Source: Arcuatula senhousia (lineage: Eukaryota; Mollusca; Bivalvia; Mytilida; Mytilidae). Taken from it: a DNA stretch of 64,000 nt. Position numbers and translations under genes: made by a program. The notes below the pieces were generated by a model. It worked only from the letters and a program-made list of their open reading frames with translations, searched no databases and was not told the origin of the DNA. Where the stretch lies: positions 22,131,838-22,195,837 of the forward strand of contig OZ020308.1 in NCBI GenBank assembly GCA_963971305.1, given 5' to 3'. Positions 46,166 to 61,100 of the stretch are shown in pieces; position 1 is the first letter of the stretch; the number at the start of each line of letters is the position of its first letter.

Positions 46166-49100
46166 TTACACTACACTACAATCCTCTTTTGAACTATTTA
46201 CATTTTGTGAAAAAGACGAGTCATTTCCATCATTCATTGTTTCCATGGCAACAGATTTGCTTCTGATTGGAGATTGGCTGACATTTTGGCTCAAATTGTG
46301 ATCTGGGTAATGGTCATCACTCTGGAGATTTTGACTAGAAGACCTTGACTGGTGACCTTCTGAAAGGTCAAAGTTATCACTGGAGGTTGTGACCTGTGAA
46401 CTGTTACACGTATTCACAGTCCTAACAGGACTCAAAAGCTTCATCAATCTGAGCTGTCGTAAGTCAGTATGTTCCTGCTCGTTGCTCCTACTATGAGTTT
46501 CTGAATCAGATGTTATTGCAAAGTCTGTGGAAGCATGATCTGATTCAAGATCAGAGCCTTCTGACATGCCTCTCTGTAATTGATGAAGTTGATGATTACG
46601 TGGTGGAGGTAATGTGTTCCATTGCAAATTAACACTTCCAGCTAAGTTTCTAGAGTTATTTCCCCCTGTTGATTGTGAAGAGTTACCTCCCCTTGATAAA
46701 TGTCTCAGATTTCTGTCAATAGATTGTATGACAGCCTCGTGACTTTCACTAGGCTCTGTAACAGTCTCTCTCCTTGGTGGAGTAAGTTGAGGAAAGACTC
46801 TGGAACTAATATTATGGTTTGTATCCACACTTTCATAAGGGGGTGGGGCCTCCTCTGGGTGTTCTTGGGGTTTAGGGGGTGAGTATGGTGGTGGTGGTTC
46901 CTCGTAAGGGGGACAGGCCATCCCAAAGTAATCTGGAGTATACATATCAGGATTGGCACGTCTTCTGCTGTCTCCATACCCTAACAACATAATAAATCTC
47001 TATTTTTAAACAGATAAGGAATCCTTTGTCATGTATCAATTAAAATCAAATATTTTTAATAAGAAATTCGTATAACTAAATACATATTTACCTCAGATAA
47101 ATTCAAGTTGCTGATTGCAGTTTAGTTGTAAAACGCTTTTTTCTTCTTTTTATGTGGTTTGGTTTTTCGTGGTGATTTTATGTCTATACCTTTTTCCTTT
47201 GTAATTTTGAATTTACAATACTTCATTGTCTCATTTATAGTACATATTTGCTTATGAGCTAATAGTCCGTGCAGTGATAATATTGGATTGTGTTGATGAT
47301 ATTGGTCTATGAATGTATCAAAATTAAAACATGGGAATGTCTTGTGTTAATTCTTCACACACATATAATTCCCTCCACATACTTTTAATTTTCTATTCAT
47401 TTGTATGATGACTTGCCCCAGAAAAGTCTGTTCTTAAACAATATCAAAACCTTTTTGACATCTGATTTTTACTTATTTTTTCTTGTGGTAAATGAATTAG
47501 AAAACCAGCTATTAGATTTATGTACATGTAAATCCCTCTAGATCTCCAAATTAATTGTTCAAATGTGGTCTTTGTAGAGACCCTAATAAGGCCCTTTCTA
47601 ATATATCTCTAAAAGGGGCACACTGTGCTTAACTTTTATTATCAAGAGAAATTCTTGTAAATGTGATCTTGTAAAATGAGGATTTTTCCTTAGTTTTTCT
47701 TAAATATCATGTTATCTGTTCTGACATGTATGAAAATATGAGATTTATTTCTTTTAACATTCATGTGGTTTAATTTTTGTGAATTCATGTGGTGTTATTT
47801 ATTACCCAAATTCACAAACATAAAGCACTTGCAAAAAATTCCCAACCCATTTACAGTTTCTGAGAGTTTTTAAAGCTAAATTTCTCACTAACTTCTCATT
47901 GCTAAAATGAGTCGTTTTCTTCTCAACTGATGAACAGCAAACAAAAGTAATGCAAGCACAAGAAAAGATGTGACAGTACTAGCTACAAGCCTTAATCCCA
48001 ATGTCGTCAAACTATCTGTAGACTTCACTGCAACAAAAAATAAACATTTCATAATAGCAACCATTCAGTTTATATAACTAGTAAAAATCCTTGATCACAG
48101 GTTTGTCAAACTTAACCTGTGGACTTAATTACAAACTAAGCAATTTTGTCATTGTACCTGTCTGACACACATTTAATAAGAGCATGGCTCAAACATGTCA
48201 AGGTTCCCCTCCTGGCAAAGCATGAGACTTTAATCTTTGACGTTTTGACTCAAAAATTGTTTAGCTTCTACTCATTAACTTAAATAAGTGTAAGTTTCAC
48301 GTAATTTTATCAATGCATTTAAAAGTTACATGTATGAAAACCAGGGAAAAGAAAACAGTTTAAAACTGATTGTTTTAAGGTTTTCCCTTATGACCTTTTT
48401 GACCCCAATAATCAATTTACTTCATAAGATTTCATTTGTGTAAAATTCATGAAATTCTATCTAAGTGTTCAAAAGTTATACTGTTGACATCAATTTCACA
48501 TTAAACTTTCTAGGTTTTTCACAATTGAACAATGACCTTTTGACAACAATTTCTTACTTTAAGAGGTTTAATGTAAGCAAGTTTTGTGAATTTATTTCAA
48601 AGGGATTCAAAACTTATGCTCCAAAAACCAATCCAGACAGTATGACAGATAGAATGTCAATCACCATTCTCCTCATCTTTTACAGAAAGGCGGTGGGACA
48701 AATCCATATTTTACCTGTATTGTCTGTGGTATTTGTGACTGGTTTTCTAGTTGTGGTGGGAATCTCATTTAGGCAGTTGAACTTGCAACATTCAGTTTTA
48801 ACCTGAACCCAGTGAGGACAAGCAGGAGGTGAACAGGAAACCAGTCTACACATTGTGGGGAATCCCTGATCACACAAGCAGGTTTTACACCTATCATCAG
48901 GGTCTGCCATATATTCCTCCCCATGGTCTACTGGATTACCATCCAAGTCTTTACACTTTAATCTTCCCTGTGCATTACCATGATAAATGTCCACTGAAAT
49001 GAAGAAAAAAAACAAGGTTGTATTTATATATAAAATTTGAAGAGAAGGCGGAAAGCATTCATCTTACATGTACATCATAAACTTTTCAATGAAATTAACA

Positions 49101-50533
49101 CGACGTACACACTTTTTTTAGGTCTGTAGTGAAATTACATGTAAAAGTTATTATTGAAAGTACATGCATATACATGTACATCTCATAGTTTTTTTACATG
49201 TGTAATAATACATTTATATTTCATCTGGTTTTACATGTACATGTATATTTACACTGTTCATTCAACTGATGTGGATATTGTTTCAAAATTATGTTCAGCA
49301 TTGTCAAAAATAATCATTTTCACATAAAACACTCCTAAATAATGGGAATCAGGTCACTATTATTGTTTTGGAATAACAATCCTGACAATAATAGCTGAAA
49401 AGGTATCATGTCTTGAAACCATGCATTCCTATGTCAGTCATCTGAGTAACAATAGGAATTGTTTTTGTGACCAGTTTATCATAGCTGCAAACTTAAAAAT
49501 TATGATTAATTTGAGGCAATACAAAATTAAACATGACAAACAAACCCATCCTATAGCACAAATGAACCATCGGCAAACGTAAGACAGGATAACAGACACC
49601 AACATATTACTAACACAAAATTTGCTGTACAACACTATTGTGTCCATGGACATGCATTTACTTTTGCTTCTTTGGTGTACAACCTACACAATTTTCAATG
49701 GTAAATTTTCACAATTTTCAGGTCTTTATCTACATGTAATAATGAAAATAACATCAAACATTGAAGAAACAATTAAATCATAAAATCAAAATATCAAAAG
49801 TTGACAGCCCTGGGGTATTCACAAGTTCTACATGCATTTGTACATGTACATGTAATAACACCTAGACACAGCTGACAATCATGACAATAACGAAATGTCA
49901 AAAGAATTTTGTGATGTGTCGGGCAGGATGTCGGTGAGGATAGATGAGTTGTCCTAACCAGTTCCAACTCTTTATTTTGACATTTTGGTCTATCTTTTGG
50001 TGTAAGTATGTGTTTCTGGTGGTTTGTATATACATGTAACCCCTTCAGTAACAGGTGAGCAACAGGAGGGAGGGTGGGTTCTGCTGCCAGTAGTTGATCC
50101 CTTTTCTCCAGTTGGTTTGACATAAACGCGTCTAGGTAAGGGAGCTAGGTTAGACACACAGAAATCTGTACCGATGCGCTGGGGTCAGCCTTTATACGGA
50201 ATGCTAGAACACATCCTACCCCTTTTATGGTGGCGGGTTGTTTTACCTCCACAGGCACTTGTTTCTATCAATAATGGGGGGTAGAGTATGTATAAAAGAA
50301 GGAGCTCCTTCTTTTATACATACTCTACCCCCCATTATTGATAGAAACAAGTGCCTGTGTTTACCTCACATCGTGACGATTGTCATATTAAAAGGACATG
50401 TACATCTTATGTTTAAGCCATTGAACAATGGTAAGCGTATGTCTTAACAAAAATATTTTATAGGAACAGTGAAAAGCTTACCAATAAAAACAAACAAGAA
50501 GAGGAGTGTTGTTGACGTTGTTGTTCGGGTCAT
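46166..50533 (-). CDS. Single-pass VWC-domain membrane protein with PPxY tail, DGCR2/IDD-like
   Basis: Four coding exons on the minus strand (50533-50482, 48993-48715, 48027-47893, 46980-46166) join in phase 1-1-1 to give 426 residues. Exon 1 is a start plus signal peptide (MTRTTTSTTLLFLFVFI). Exon 2 is one VWC domain with ten cysteines (C..CxxCxC..C..C..C..CC..C) and a Thr-rich stalk. Exon 3 gives the membrane span (VASTVTSFLVLALLLFAVHQ) followed by a basic stop (RRKR). Exon 4 is a ~270-residue cytoplasmic tail with WW-binding PPxY motifs (CPPYEEPPPPYSPP, APPPYES), then Ser/Asn-rich sequence. VWC-membrane span-PPxY tail matches the C-terminal half of DGCR2; the LDLa and C-type lectin domains are absent and the complete signal peptide shows they are not merely missed upstream. 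Its partner is probably a NEDD4-type ligase. Function is inferred. Confidence 0.8.
47122..47346 (-). other. Unrecognised 74-codon open frame without a good start
   Basis: In the intron between the membrane-span exon and the tail exon, a minus-strand frame is open from 47346 to a TAA at 47122-47124. It encodes a Phe/His-rich stretch (TFPCFNFDTFIDQYHQHNP) and then a Lys-rich end (SPRKTKPHKKKKKAFYN). The acceptor-like sequence at its start is weak. It could be an unused terminal exon, a retro-copy remnant or chance. Confidence 0.2.
50250..50359. mobile_element. Perfect 110-bp palindrome flanked by 8-bp direct repeats (mini hAT-like foldback)
   Basis: 55-bp arms meet with no spacer at GGAG|CTCC (centre 50304/50305) and are identical by eye over their whole length. 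The outer ends read CACAGGCACTTG. TTTACCTC occurs immediately outside both ends (50242-50249 and 50360-50367), an exact 8-bp target-site duplication as made by hAT-type transposases. It lies in intron 1 of the VWC-domain gene, ~120 bp from its first exon. Confidence 0.85.
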
Positions 50534-50798
50534 AGCAAGTTTTTTTTGTGCTTTACGATAAAATTTCTATATCTATCGTGAACAACATGGTTTCCAGTTT
50601 CTTAAATCATATAAACACTGTGTGAAAACAGATTAATTAGTCCAGGGATCACGAATTTCTTGATCGTTAAATTGATTCTTTCATCTTCCCAATTATGGTT
50701 GACAAGTCTCGCAGGTGCACAAGACCGTGCGAGATCCAAGATGTCTGCGCCCATGGAATAAACTGCAAAGTTCAAAACTAAGAATTTTTACCTGCAAA
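50534..50798. promoter_or_regulatory. Likely bidirectional promoter between the VWC-protein gene and PXMP2
   Basis: The two start codons are head to head, 265 bp apart, so both 5' ends must fall here. Near 50707-50736 the stretch carries an inverted pair TCTCGC...GCGAGA, resembling split halves of the TCTCGCGAGA element of many animal bidirectional promoters. CCAAGATGTCTGCGCC at about 50737 resembles a YY1 site. No TATA box is placed for either gene. Evidence is positional and motif-based only. Confidence 0.55.
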
Positions 50799-53700
50799 AT
50801 GAGTCTCAGCAAAGATGAAAATAAGAAATCAAAGGATAGTGTGTTTGAAAAGGCTCTAAAGTCCTATATTGGCTTGCTACAGACCCGACCAATCCTTACA
50901 AAATCAATCACCAGGTAGGGTTATGAAAGGTTTACCTACCTCCATAGAGCCACGCCCACCTTTTATGTGGAATGTCAATCTCCTTCACATAGGCGCCACT
51001 CTTTCAGACTAATAAGCGTATACGTAGTGATAACGGAATTCTAGTGGATCCTTCCCCAAACTTGTCCGTCCCCTAGTTGATGCGGCCCCAAGTAGATCTG
51101 TCCTTGGTTGATCCGTCCCCTAGTTGATCCGTCCTCCAGTAGATCCGTCCCCAATAAAACATATATAATGTATTAGTTATACATGTTAAGAGTTGACGGG
51201 TTAAGGCACATGTGTTAGACATGTTCGGCATATATAGTAACTTGATTACGTGATTAAATTGCAAGGTAACTTGTTGATTTGGAGAAAAAGTTCATAAATA
51301 TAAATGAAGTGTTGTGGGTGCAAATTTAGGTTCTCTCTGCTTTTCATCAATAAGTAATGATCATTATTGCATTACATATTTTCAGGTTTGAACCTTAAGC
51401 GTGGTTTATATAGCAATTTATGTCAGATAATTCTTAGAAATATTGAGGAAAGATATAGTTTTGATACTTTAAAAATTTTAAAGATTTTTTTAAATGTACA
51501 TTAAGACGGACATACCATGCCGTCAACTTTTCCACGCCGTCTGAGGATGAAAATAACAAATTCATGAAATTTTCGATGACGATGACCAGAAACCTAAAAA
51601 GCTTATATTTTATTTGCGACACTGGAAATCTTTCATTTGCGCTAGTCTCATTTTACAGTTAGTTATTGGCGCAAATGAAAGATGTATGAAAGGGCACAAA
51701 TGAAGTGAAATGTATTTTTGGTGCAAAAGAAATAGTAAAAATGCACAGGTTTTTATCCATATTGTCCCTTCCGATTGTAAAGGTAATACTGTTTCATCTT
51801 CAAAAGGAAAAAAGAATGTTCCGAACTGTAGTGTTAAAGAAACCATACGGATCTCATGTCTAGGGGTTTTATTTTAATAGTTAAAGTTTTTACAACGGTT
51901 TGTTGAATAAACATGTTGGCCTTGTTGGTGACAGGGCACAGTCAACACCTGTCAAAACACTGATCCAATTTTATAAACCCAATAGGCGAAAAGTGAAATT
52001 AATAGGTTTCCAAATTCTCTTCTTTTTTAGTTACATGTAATAACCATTTCTTCAAATTTTATAATAGTATCATTCTTGAAGAAAGACTATCTCATTATAT
52101 TTTAAACTGGGGACGGACCGACTAAGAACTAGAGGCCAGATCAACTAGGGGACGGATCTACTGTGGACGGATCAACCGAGGACGGATCAACCTGGGGACG
52201 GAACCACCTGCGACCGTGACAACGCAGTGAATAGGAGTCTGCGCAGGAGATTGGTGGAATGTGTTTTGTTAAACATTTGCTTATTATTGTAACAAACCCT
52301 AGTCAGTATTGAGGGTTAAGTGTCTGATTATTGATATACTGGTAGAATAATGCAGGAAATGTTCCTGTTCTAACTTCGGACAAATTAAGTCCTTCAACAG
52401 GCAGGTTTAACCTGTGACACTCACATGTAACTTTACATAGCTATAGTAAGCTAGAATATATTTTTAAATGTCTACAATTTGAAGAATTGAAACAATTTTA
52501 TATGACTTCAGTATGACAAACTGTACATTCTAATTAGAGGCACTTTCAAACCTGCTGGACTGTTACCTTCTCGTTAATTATAAGAATCCCATGGACACAT
52601 TCCTTCTTCATTCATTGACATTAAGATTTTTGTTTGGCCTATTTTTGGAGATTGTAAATTATTGCAAGTTGTTGTTTTTTTTTCAATTAAATGATTGGAT
52701 TTTTTTTCAGTGCATCAGTATCAGCTCTTGGAAATTTTATATCCCAACTTATTGTGCCTAATCCACAAAATGGAGGAAAAATAGTTTGGAGAAGTGTGGC
52801 ATCATATGCAGGATTCAGGTAAAAAAATCGGGGATAATTACAGGTAACATTGAACATAAGGAACATATTGAATGTTAGACAGACATGATAGAGTAGTATT
52901 AAATGATTTAGACCACTAGCATGCATGATTCAGTGTTTCAGCATTTGCTTGAAAAAAGTAATTCTGCAACTTTGCAAGTGATTATTTTTTTCAAGATATA
53001 AAGCTTTGAAACATAAGTTGTATATTTTTTGGTCTGGATGTCATTCTTTGACAACTCAGTTTCTGAAGTAGGTTTTGAATCCTTTGTTATATAAATTGTA
53101 TATGTATATTTCGAATCTTAGGCCAGTCTAAATTAAAAAAATGGCCAATACTTGTAGCAACCATTTTCAAGACTCTTAACGTCCAATTAAGATTTTTTAA
53201 AAAAACTTTTCTTGTTGCTGTTGTGTCATATACATTTATGCAAAATTTCACATTACTATCTTGAAATTTCCAAAGTTCATAAAAACTTATAATGTGCATG
53301 TATTATTAATCAATACTTAATTCACTTTATTAACAGTTTTGTGGTGAGTGGACCATTGATACATTATTTCTACATAATGTTAGACCAGTTGATGCCAAAG
53401 AAGAAAGACTCAGCCACACTGGATGGTATAAAGAGAGTTATATTTGACAGATTTGTGTTTGCTCCTCCATTTATACTTCTTTTCCTGTATGCCATAACTA
53501 TTTTAGAGGTTTGTTACCTTTTAATTTTCAATGGTTCAGTTTTGACCAAACTTATAGATCCTGCATATGTTAATTTGTGAGAAAAAACAGTCAGTCATAC
53601 AAATTATGATTAAAACCAGACCTCTCAATTGCTCCTCTTGATTGATATGCCGCAACATATCAATAAACACAAGCAAGAGGCAGGTCTTTATTGTTATGCG

Positions 53701-55140
53701 GTTACATATCAATAAACACAAGCAAGAGACAGGTCTTTATTGTTATGCGGTTACATATCAATAAACACAAGCAAGAGACAGGTCTTTATTGTTATGCGGT
53801 TACATATCAATAGACACAAGCAAGAGACAGGTCTTTATTGTTATGCGGTTACCTATCATAGACACAAGCAAGAGGCAGGTCTTTATTGTTATGCGGTTAC
53901 ATATCAATAAACACAAGCAAGTGAGAGGTCTTTATTGAAATGCGGTGACCTATCAATAAACACAAGCAAGTGAGAGGTCTGATTTTTATCAGACTGGTCA
54001 TGACAGTACCAATTTTTATTAGTTTACTAGATCAGGAAATCTTTAATATCACTGCTGAGTTATCCAACTTTTTTTTTAAGTGTGCATGTAATAAATTCTT
54101 GTCTTATTCAAGCTTACAAAATAAATATTATTCTATAATAAAATTCTACATTCCAAATACATCCAAGGGGTTTGTTTACTTGCTTTTTGTTCTAAAATAA
54201 GAAAAATGAAATGATAATATTCATACATGAGAAAATGTTGAATTTAATATGTACAAAAACAAAAACCTTTAAACAATGAAAAATTGGATACAACAACAAC
54301 AATCTTTATTCTCATCACCAAATACATAGGTACAGAGAAGAAACACATATACAATACATGTATTTGCAAAACAAAAACAGAGAAACATACACAAACTCAA
54401 GACATACAAAAATGCACACTGTATGGTTTAGCCAGGAGTTCCTACATAAAGCTTGATATTTATATTTGTAGGGAAGTGGACACACTGCTGCTGTGGCTAA
54501 GATTAAAGAGACATTCTGGCCTATACTGAAGATGAATTGGCAGATCTGGACAGTATTCCAATTCATCAACGTAAACTATGTCCCACAAAAGGTATTTTAT
54601 CAACACTTTATATATTTCAATCTTTGGTTCTTGCCAGCTTTGTTGAATAAGAATTTACCTTTGTATCTTTGTCTCATACACTTACTTTCAGTGTACCTTT
54701 GCATGCTTTTAAAATGGTAGTTCTAGTGATATTACATTTTTGTCTTTTTGTAAAGTTAGCTTTTCACATAAACTTGTGCATTTAACAATTCTAGTGGGGT
54801 AAGGAATTAGACAAAATAAACCCCAAACAAAACAAGCCTAACATGAAACCAAGTAATCCAGAGAACTTTTGTGAAGTTACTTTATTTGAATCATGCCTTT
54901 TATTTTATACTAATGTAATCAAATCTTTGAATTTTTTTTCAGTACTGAGTGCTGTAAAAAATGTTTTGTCTAATAATCTACAAAGATCTTTACTTTATTT
55001 GCATGAGGCCTTTTATTTTACACAACTGTTATGATTTTTTTTTATTTTTTTTTCAGTACCGAGTGTTGTTTGGTAATGCTGTGGCTCTCATGTGGTCAAT
55101 CATTGTAGCCGTAAAGAGAAGACAACTAGCAGCAAAATAA
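50799..55140 (+). CDS. PXMP2: Peroxisomal membrane protein 2 (Mpv17/PMP22 family)
   Basis: Five exons (50799-50914, 52711-52818, 53337-53508, 54472-54591, 55057-55140) join in phase to 199 residues; vertebrate PXMP2 is about 195. The family is a four-span protein, and PXMP2 is a channel for small solutes in the peroxisomal membrane. Visible family features are YIGLLQTRPILTKSITS near the N-terminus, ALGNFISQL, SGPLIHYFYIMLDQLMP, DRFVFAPPFILLFLYA, and the closing signature MNWQIWTVFQFINVNYVPQKYRVLFGN followed by the last membrane span. These favour PXMP2 over MPV17. The first ATG that gives the family N-terminus is 50799. Introns hold a foldback element, a 49-bp tandem repeat, and a duplicated acceptor before the last exon. 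Confidence 0.93.
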
Positions 55141-58100
55141 AAACCCTAGCACCAAAACACTGTATAAAACTTGAGATATATTAACCAGATTTATCTTCAA
55201 CAATATCATGAACTTATTTATCAAGTAAAAGGGGCCTTAATAATTTTGAAATCTGTGATTTGTACATTTTTGTCCAACAATTGATTGATTGAATGCAAAT
55301 ACTTGTCTTTGTGGACATGTATATGGGCCATGAGAGATTCACTTTGCTTTGCTTAAATGATAGTCTTCTTTGAAGATAAGAATTAATCAACAGAAATACA
55401 TTTGTAGTTGTTCACTAGAATTGTAAAACTAAGATATACCATTACAAAGAAGTAAGAGGTATTTAATTAAACAATAACAACAAATACTTATTATTTTCAT
55501 TTTGTATGTTTACATTCTGTAAAACTGACTATCTATATGTAACCTGAAATTTTATTATATTCAATCATGTTTAAGACTTTGTGTTTATCAATTTGTAGTA
55601 AATTTAAGCATTATAAATTTATTGCTTTGTCTCACACAGTTTAGTTTGCTAAATCATTCAAGATTATTTTTTTTGTTATGCAAAATATTACAAGTCAAAC
55701 AACTGTTAAAGTTCATCTTTACACTTCAAATGAAATGGCCGATATTTTTTTCAGTCTAAGTTGAGTTAAAATACACATTTAATTGCTAAATGAAGCATAG
55801 CAGCATCAAGATAAATAATTTTTGCCTTAAAGCGTTAGTATTTTTCATGTGTACACTTGATCAGTTTTGCCAAGGAATTTCTATTCATTTTTTATTTCGT
55901 TCGAATATAGCCAGATATCAGCAATGTTCTCTCATTAGACCCCTAGATGCAAGGTAATTGCATTATTGTTGATATTAAATCTACTCCCAATCATTTATAT
56001 GGAAGGTTAAATAAGGGAAATTAATGCTTTTTTTAAGGTTAAACTTGAAAGGAAAGAAATTGATTAGACAAAACAACAATAGTAATCTTAGAATATAATC
56101 AAATGATCAGCATATTTCATATCTAGACGTTTCTATACCTTATTTTCATTTCTATGTTTAGTTAAAGCTGTACAAAGACTATGACAAAGAGTGACTGATG
56201 GGTTTTTATAGTCGTGACTATAGGCTAAAGAGCCTCTGCAGCGACTTTTTTAGACACGCTGTGTACCATGGGTCGTCCAGCCCATGATACACCACCGCCA
56301 GTGTTAGCTGCTCCAGAGTATCCTTTGTTATCTCTGGAGCAGGGCCCATCTTGCACCACGGGGAGGTACTGGTCGGAATTCTGGAAGACTCTAAAGACAA
56401 AGAGTCAAATATCACCCATTTTATATGCCATGTTTTTTTGTTTTTTTTGTTCATATAAATTATTTTTTTGTAAAGGTCAGATTTCTTTAATTTATGTACA
56501 TGATGTTTGATCTAGGTCCAACTATGCAGTTGTTATTTGATCAAAAAGTATTAAAAAAAACCATACCAATATTATAATTTTATGTGGTCTAGATCTCCTG
56601 TTGGATCTAATTGCTTATCAGCTCATTTTTATAATGGGACATTTTAGATTTATATATGGTAGCATTTTTTTCCATATACATGCATGAATAAAACTGTGTA
56701 TGAAATATTTAGATGCTTTTGAATGTGTTGTTATTCTGAGTTAGAATATAAATGTTTTTGAATATGGAATGTGTGTAATCAGAATACAAAAATCAAATTT
56801 GATCATGGAATGGGATTAACAATTGTATGACCATAAAATTTATGTTACTCATAATAGGCCAATAGTGGATTCAAGTTATAAGTCTAAAAAAAATGTTATC
56901 AGACCTATTTATAAAATGAAGTTAAACCAACAGTGACCTATGGTCATGTTGAAGACTGCTTGCTGTTTTCCGTTGTGATTTTTTGAATTGCTGTTTGTTT
57001 ATGTTTGTTGTGTCGCGTACACTTATTCCACATCTCAATATCGTCTATCAATATATTAAAGAATATAACAGGAGAATCTTCTTTACTTAATAAGGACAAC
57101 ATATATTCTGGAATAAAGTTTTGGTAAATCCTGAGATAACAATAAACATTATTTTCTCAGGTAAATCACACATAATTAGTTTTGACTTAATTTATTATTG
57201 TTCTTATAAAATGACACTTTTCGTCACTTCATTTTCATTGATATCTGATTATAAATTGATGTTTATGTTATGCATATATATTTTTCTACTGTTTTGTTAT
57301 TGTTTAATTTATCATGATTTTTAATAAACCATTAAAAGGTAGTAAATTCTTTTATTACTTTCAATTAGTGTAAAGATAATCAATCTAACCCACTACACCT
57401 CAACTCCCACCCCACAAAACAGAACAAAAAACAAATTAAAGACAATAAAAGCAGGTAACATACTACAAAAATCTGTCAAAGTAAAAAAATGGCAAGATTA
57501 CTTTAAACAGGAAGTAAGTGAGCAACAGACCTGAAATCGAATCCCATAATATGGGATCTCATCCTGATGCTGTATACCAAAGTAGTTGCTGAGGAAACTG
57601 TAATGAAAATTTCTTCCCCACCTGCACATTGCCAGTCTGGCATTCACCATTTTATAACACGGATTTTTCACTCTGTGAAATCCAGCCAAAAATGAACATC
57701 TCAATGGTCCTGACTTGGTATAGGCTTCATTAATATGACAAGTTGAACCAGGCTGTATGACTTCAAATTTCTCTTTAATTGCATTGTTTTAGTTTAAGGT
57801 TCATCTGTATCTTTCGTTAAAAATATCGAAATTTTCTACCTATTTGTTAGAGACCGATCATTTAACTTGAAGGGGGGGGGGGGCTTGGTTTATTATTTTT
57901 TATTATTTTTATTGAAAATTATTTTTGATGAAAAAAATATTTTGGCAGCTGCTATCAAAAATAATGCTGATAATGAAAAAAATAATCTGTCGCCACGCCT
58001 TCGAAAAATAAATATTTTGTCCGCGCTTAGCGAAAAAATTTTCTGATCAAAACAAAAAACCAAGGGCCCCCCTTCAAGTTAAATGGTCAGTCCCTTAGTA

Positions 58101-61100
58101 TATGCAGAACAAAAACTACAAATAAAATAATAAAATGAAGCTTAGCTGGACCTAGATATGGTAATTTCTGATTCAATTTCTATCAATTTTTCATTTTAAA
58201 TTCCTTAAAAATAAAGATCTCTTTTTTTTTCCTGTTCAGATTGACAAACTATCCCTATTGTGCCTCTTACATGAAACGAAGTGAACACTTTTAGTAAGTT
58301 AAATCCCTTATTGAAAGTTGCATGAAATTTGAGGCCACAAGAAAGGATGAAAGTGATATTAGCCTTAAATCGGGTGTTTTTAAAAGCAGAGAAAAAAAGA
58401 GATCTCTAAAATAAAGGATTTTCGGGAAGAATTCATAGAGAAAAGGTAAGAATTTTTAATATCTAGGTCCAGCTACACTTTATATTTCAATTTTATGTGC
58501 AGTTTTGGCTGTGCATATACTGAAAATAGATTAAAAATAACGCCATGTTTTAAAGAAAGGTACAGATGAACCTTAACCATCTAAAGTGGAAAAAGATTTC
58601 CAAAACTCTTTAAATTACCATACAGATTTTATGCAACTTTCACAGAAACTTTAATTCATTTTGTAGACATGCACCTTCTATTTTATTATATCTTCAGAGA
58701 TATCTGGGGTTCATGGTCTTACACTAGGACTAGAAAACCTATACTAACCCTGAACATTTAATAAAAATAAGAAATAGCATAGAATATAATAAACAAAAGG
58801 CTCCTAGGCTCACCTGGCCCTTAAGATATAAGGGTTTCTTCTATGCTCTAAAACCTGCAACAAGCAATTACCTTGCAACCTTGGCCCAATGGTATTTTTT
58901 TGTAGAGCTTAAAGGGGTGTAGGTTGGGGACAAACAGTAGCATGTATATCTCATTAACAGCTTTCATTCAGCAAGGCAAAACGTAAAAAAACACTAGTTT
59001 TACCTTTAAAGGGATCATCTGACAACTTTTACTACAATGGAGACTTTTGTAGAGCTTAATGAGCCGAAGGCTTGGCAAGCAACATCGTGTCTCTCTTAAG
59101 AACAAAAATGAGTAAAATGCATTACTCCATGAAATATGCCTATATATACAGCATAACTATTTACTATTTAGCCCTATTAGCTCACCTGGACCGAAGGTCC
59201 ATGTGAGCTATTGCCATCACTTGGCGTCTGTCGTCGTCTGTTAACAATTTTGTTCTAAAATCTTCTCCTCTGAAACTACAGAACAGAATTTAATGAAGCT
59301 TAGTATGAATGATCCTTAGGGTGTCCTGCACCAAACTTGTGTTTCGAATTTTGATTCCTCAAAAAACATGGCTGCCGTTACTAAAAATAGACCAGGGAAT
59401 CAGACTACTGTTTTTGGCCTGTAAATAAAAGAAATATAAGAGATAGATGAAATCTGATGCCACCTTACTGGATCAGCATCAAAAGTTCTATAAAAGTCTC
59501 CATTTGATCAAAGTTGTCAGATGATCCCTTATAGGGGTTACAGTCCCTTAAAGGTAAAAAATAACATTTTTTCATGTTTTTGGCTAATAAGATGAAAACT
59601 ATTGCAGATAGAGGAAAGCTAATGCTTGCTTAAATGTTCAGCTCATTTAGCTCTACAAAAAACTCCATAGGATCGAAGTTGACAGTTGACCCCTTATAGG
59701 GGTAACAGTCCCTAAATTGACATGTTTTCATGTTTTTAGCTTATTAAATGAAGACTATATCAGATAAAGAAAGTCGGTTGCTTCCTTAAATGTTCAGTTC
59801 ATTAAGCTATTAGAAAGTCTCCATAGGATCAATGTTTCCAGATGACCCCTTATTGGGGTTATGGCCCTTAAAATAACATTTTGCATGCTTTTGGCCTACA
59901 GAATGATTTTTTGCTGAAAGAGATAAGTTGTTGCTTGCTTAAATGTTCAGCTTATTTAGCTCTACAAAGTTTCCATAGGGTCAGAGTTGTCAGATGACAC
60001 CTGATAGGGGTTACCGTCCCTTTAATGTGAAAAATAGTGTTTTTGGCCTACAGAATGAAAACTTTTGCAGATAGAGAAAAGTTGTTGCTTGTTTAAACAT
60101 TTATTTTATTAAGCTCTACAAAAGTCTTCATAGGGTTGAAGCTGGAAGATGATCCCTTAAAGGGGTTATGGCCCTTTTAAGGTAATAAATAGTGTTTTTA
60201 TCTTTTTTGCTTATAAAATGAAAGATATTGCAGGTAGAGAAAAGCTTTTTCTTGCTTATAGCTTATTCAACTATCATAAAAGTCTTCACAGGGTTGACAT
60301 CAAGACCAGGTGAGCGATTCAGGCTCCTGGGAGCCTCTTGTTTGATACCACTTTGGTACTTTGTATTTTGAAGCCACTGGGTCAATAACTGCTGCTGGTG
60401 GACCAGAGGTCACCCGGTGCAACCACAAGCCTGGTCTGACACGGATTTAACCAATTTGTTTTTACTATTGAAGTTTTTCAGCTCTCTAATTAATTTAAAA
60501 TTGTTAAAAACTCTAGGCTTTTCTTGTACTGCATTTGGTCGATGTCATCAAGTGCTAGATTGGCTTCAAATACTGCTGATGGAGGGTTTTCTTTGAAATA
60601 TGCAGTAGCATATACACAGAATTTTAACTAATTTGACCTTTTTTATGGATACTGCTTTGGTACTGTGTATTTTGACAATTTTCACTCAAGATTTAGGTCA
60701 GCCAAATTTTAGTTTTAGTAAAGTTTATCAAAAAGTGACTTCTTGACAATAACTGTAAAAGATGTTCGTATTAAATTGGCATGTAAAGCCTGTAATAACT
60801 TATGCTTCTATGTTTTGGTTAGTAAAATGCTGCAACTCGGCTTCTGTACCCCTGTGCATATTGATTTTTTTCTTGAATTGAACATGTTTGTCGCACTCCT
60901 ATATATGCAACAATTCAAACTTGTCGTTTATATGGCGTATTTGTACAATACTAAAACAATTATTAGCAAAAGCAATCTAAATGGATTCAATTCCCATATC
61001 CCGTCGTTATATTTCAAACTTTTTCTTGCTCAAGGTTAATAACTTTGAGTACTTTATGTCAGTACACACATCGTATAGAACTGACCGCCTTCCTCGTTAC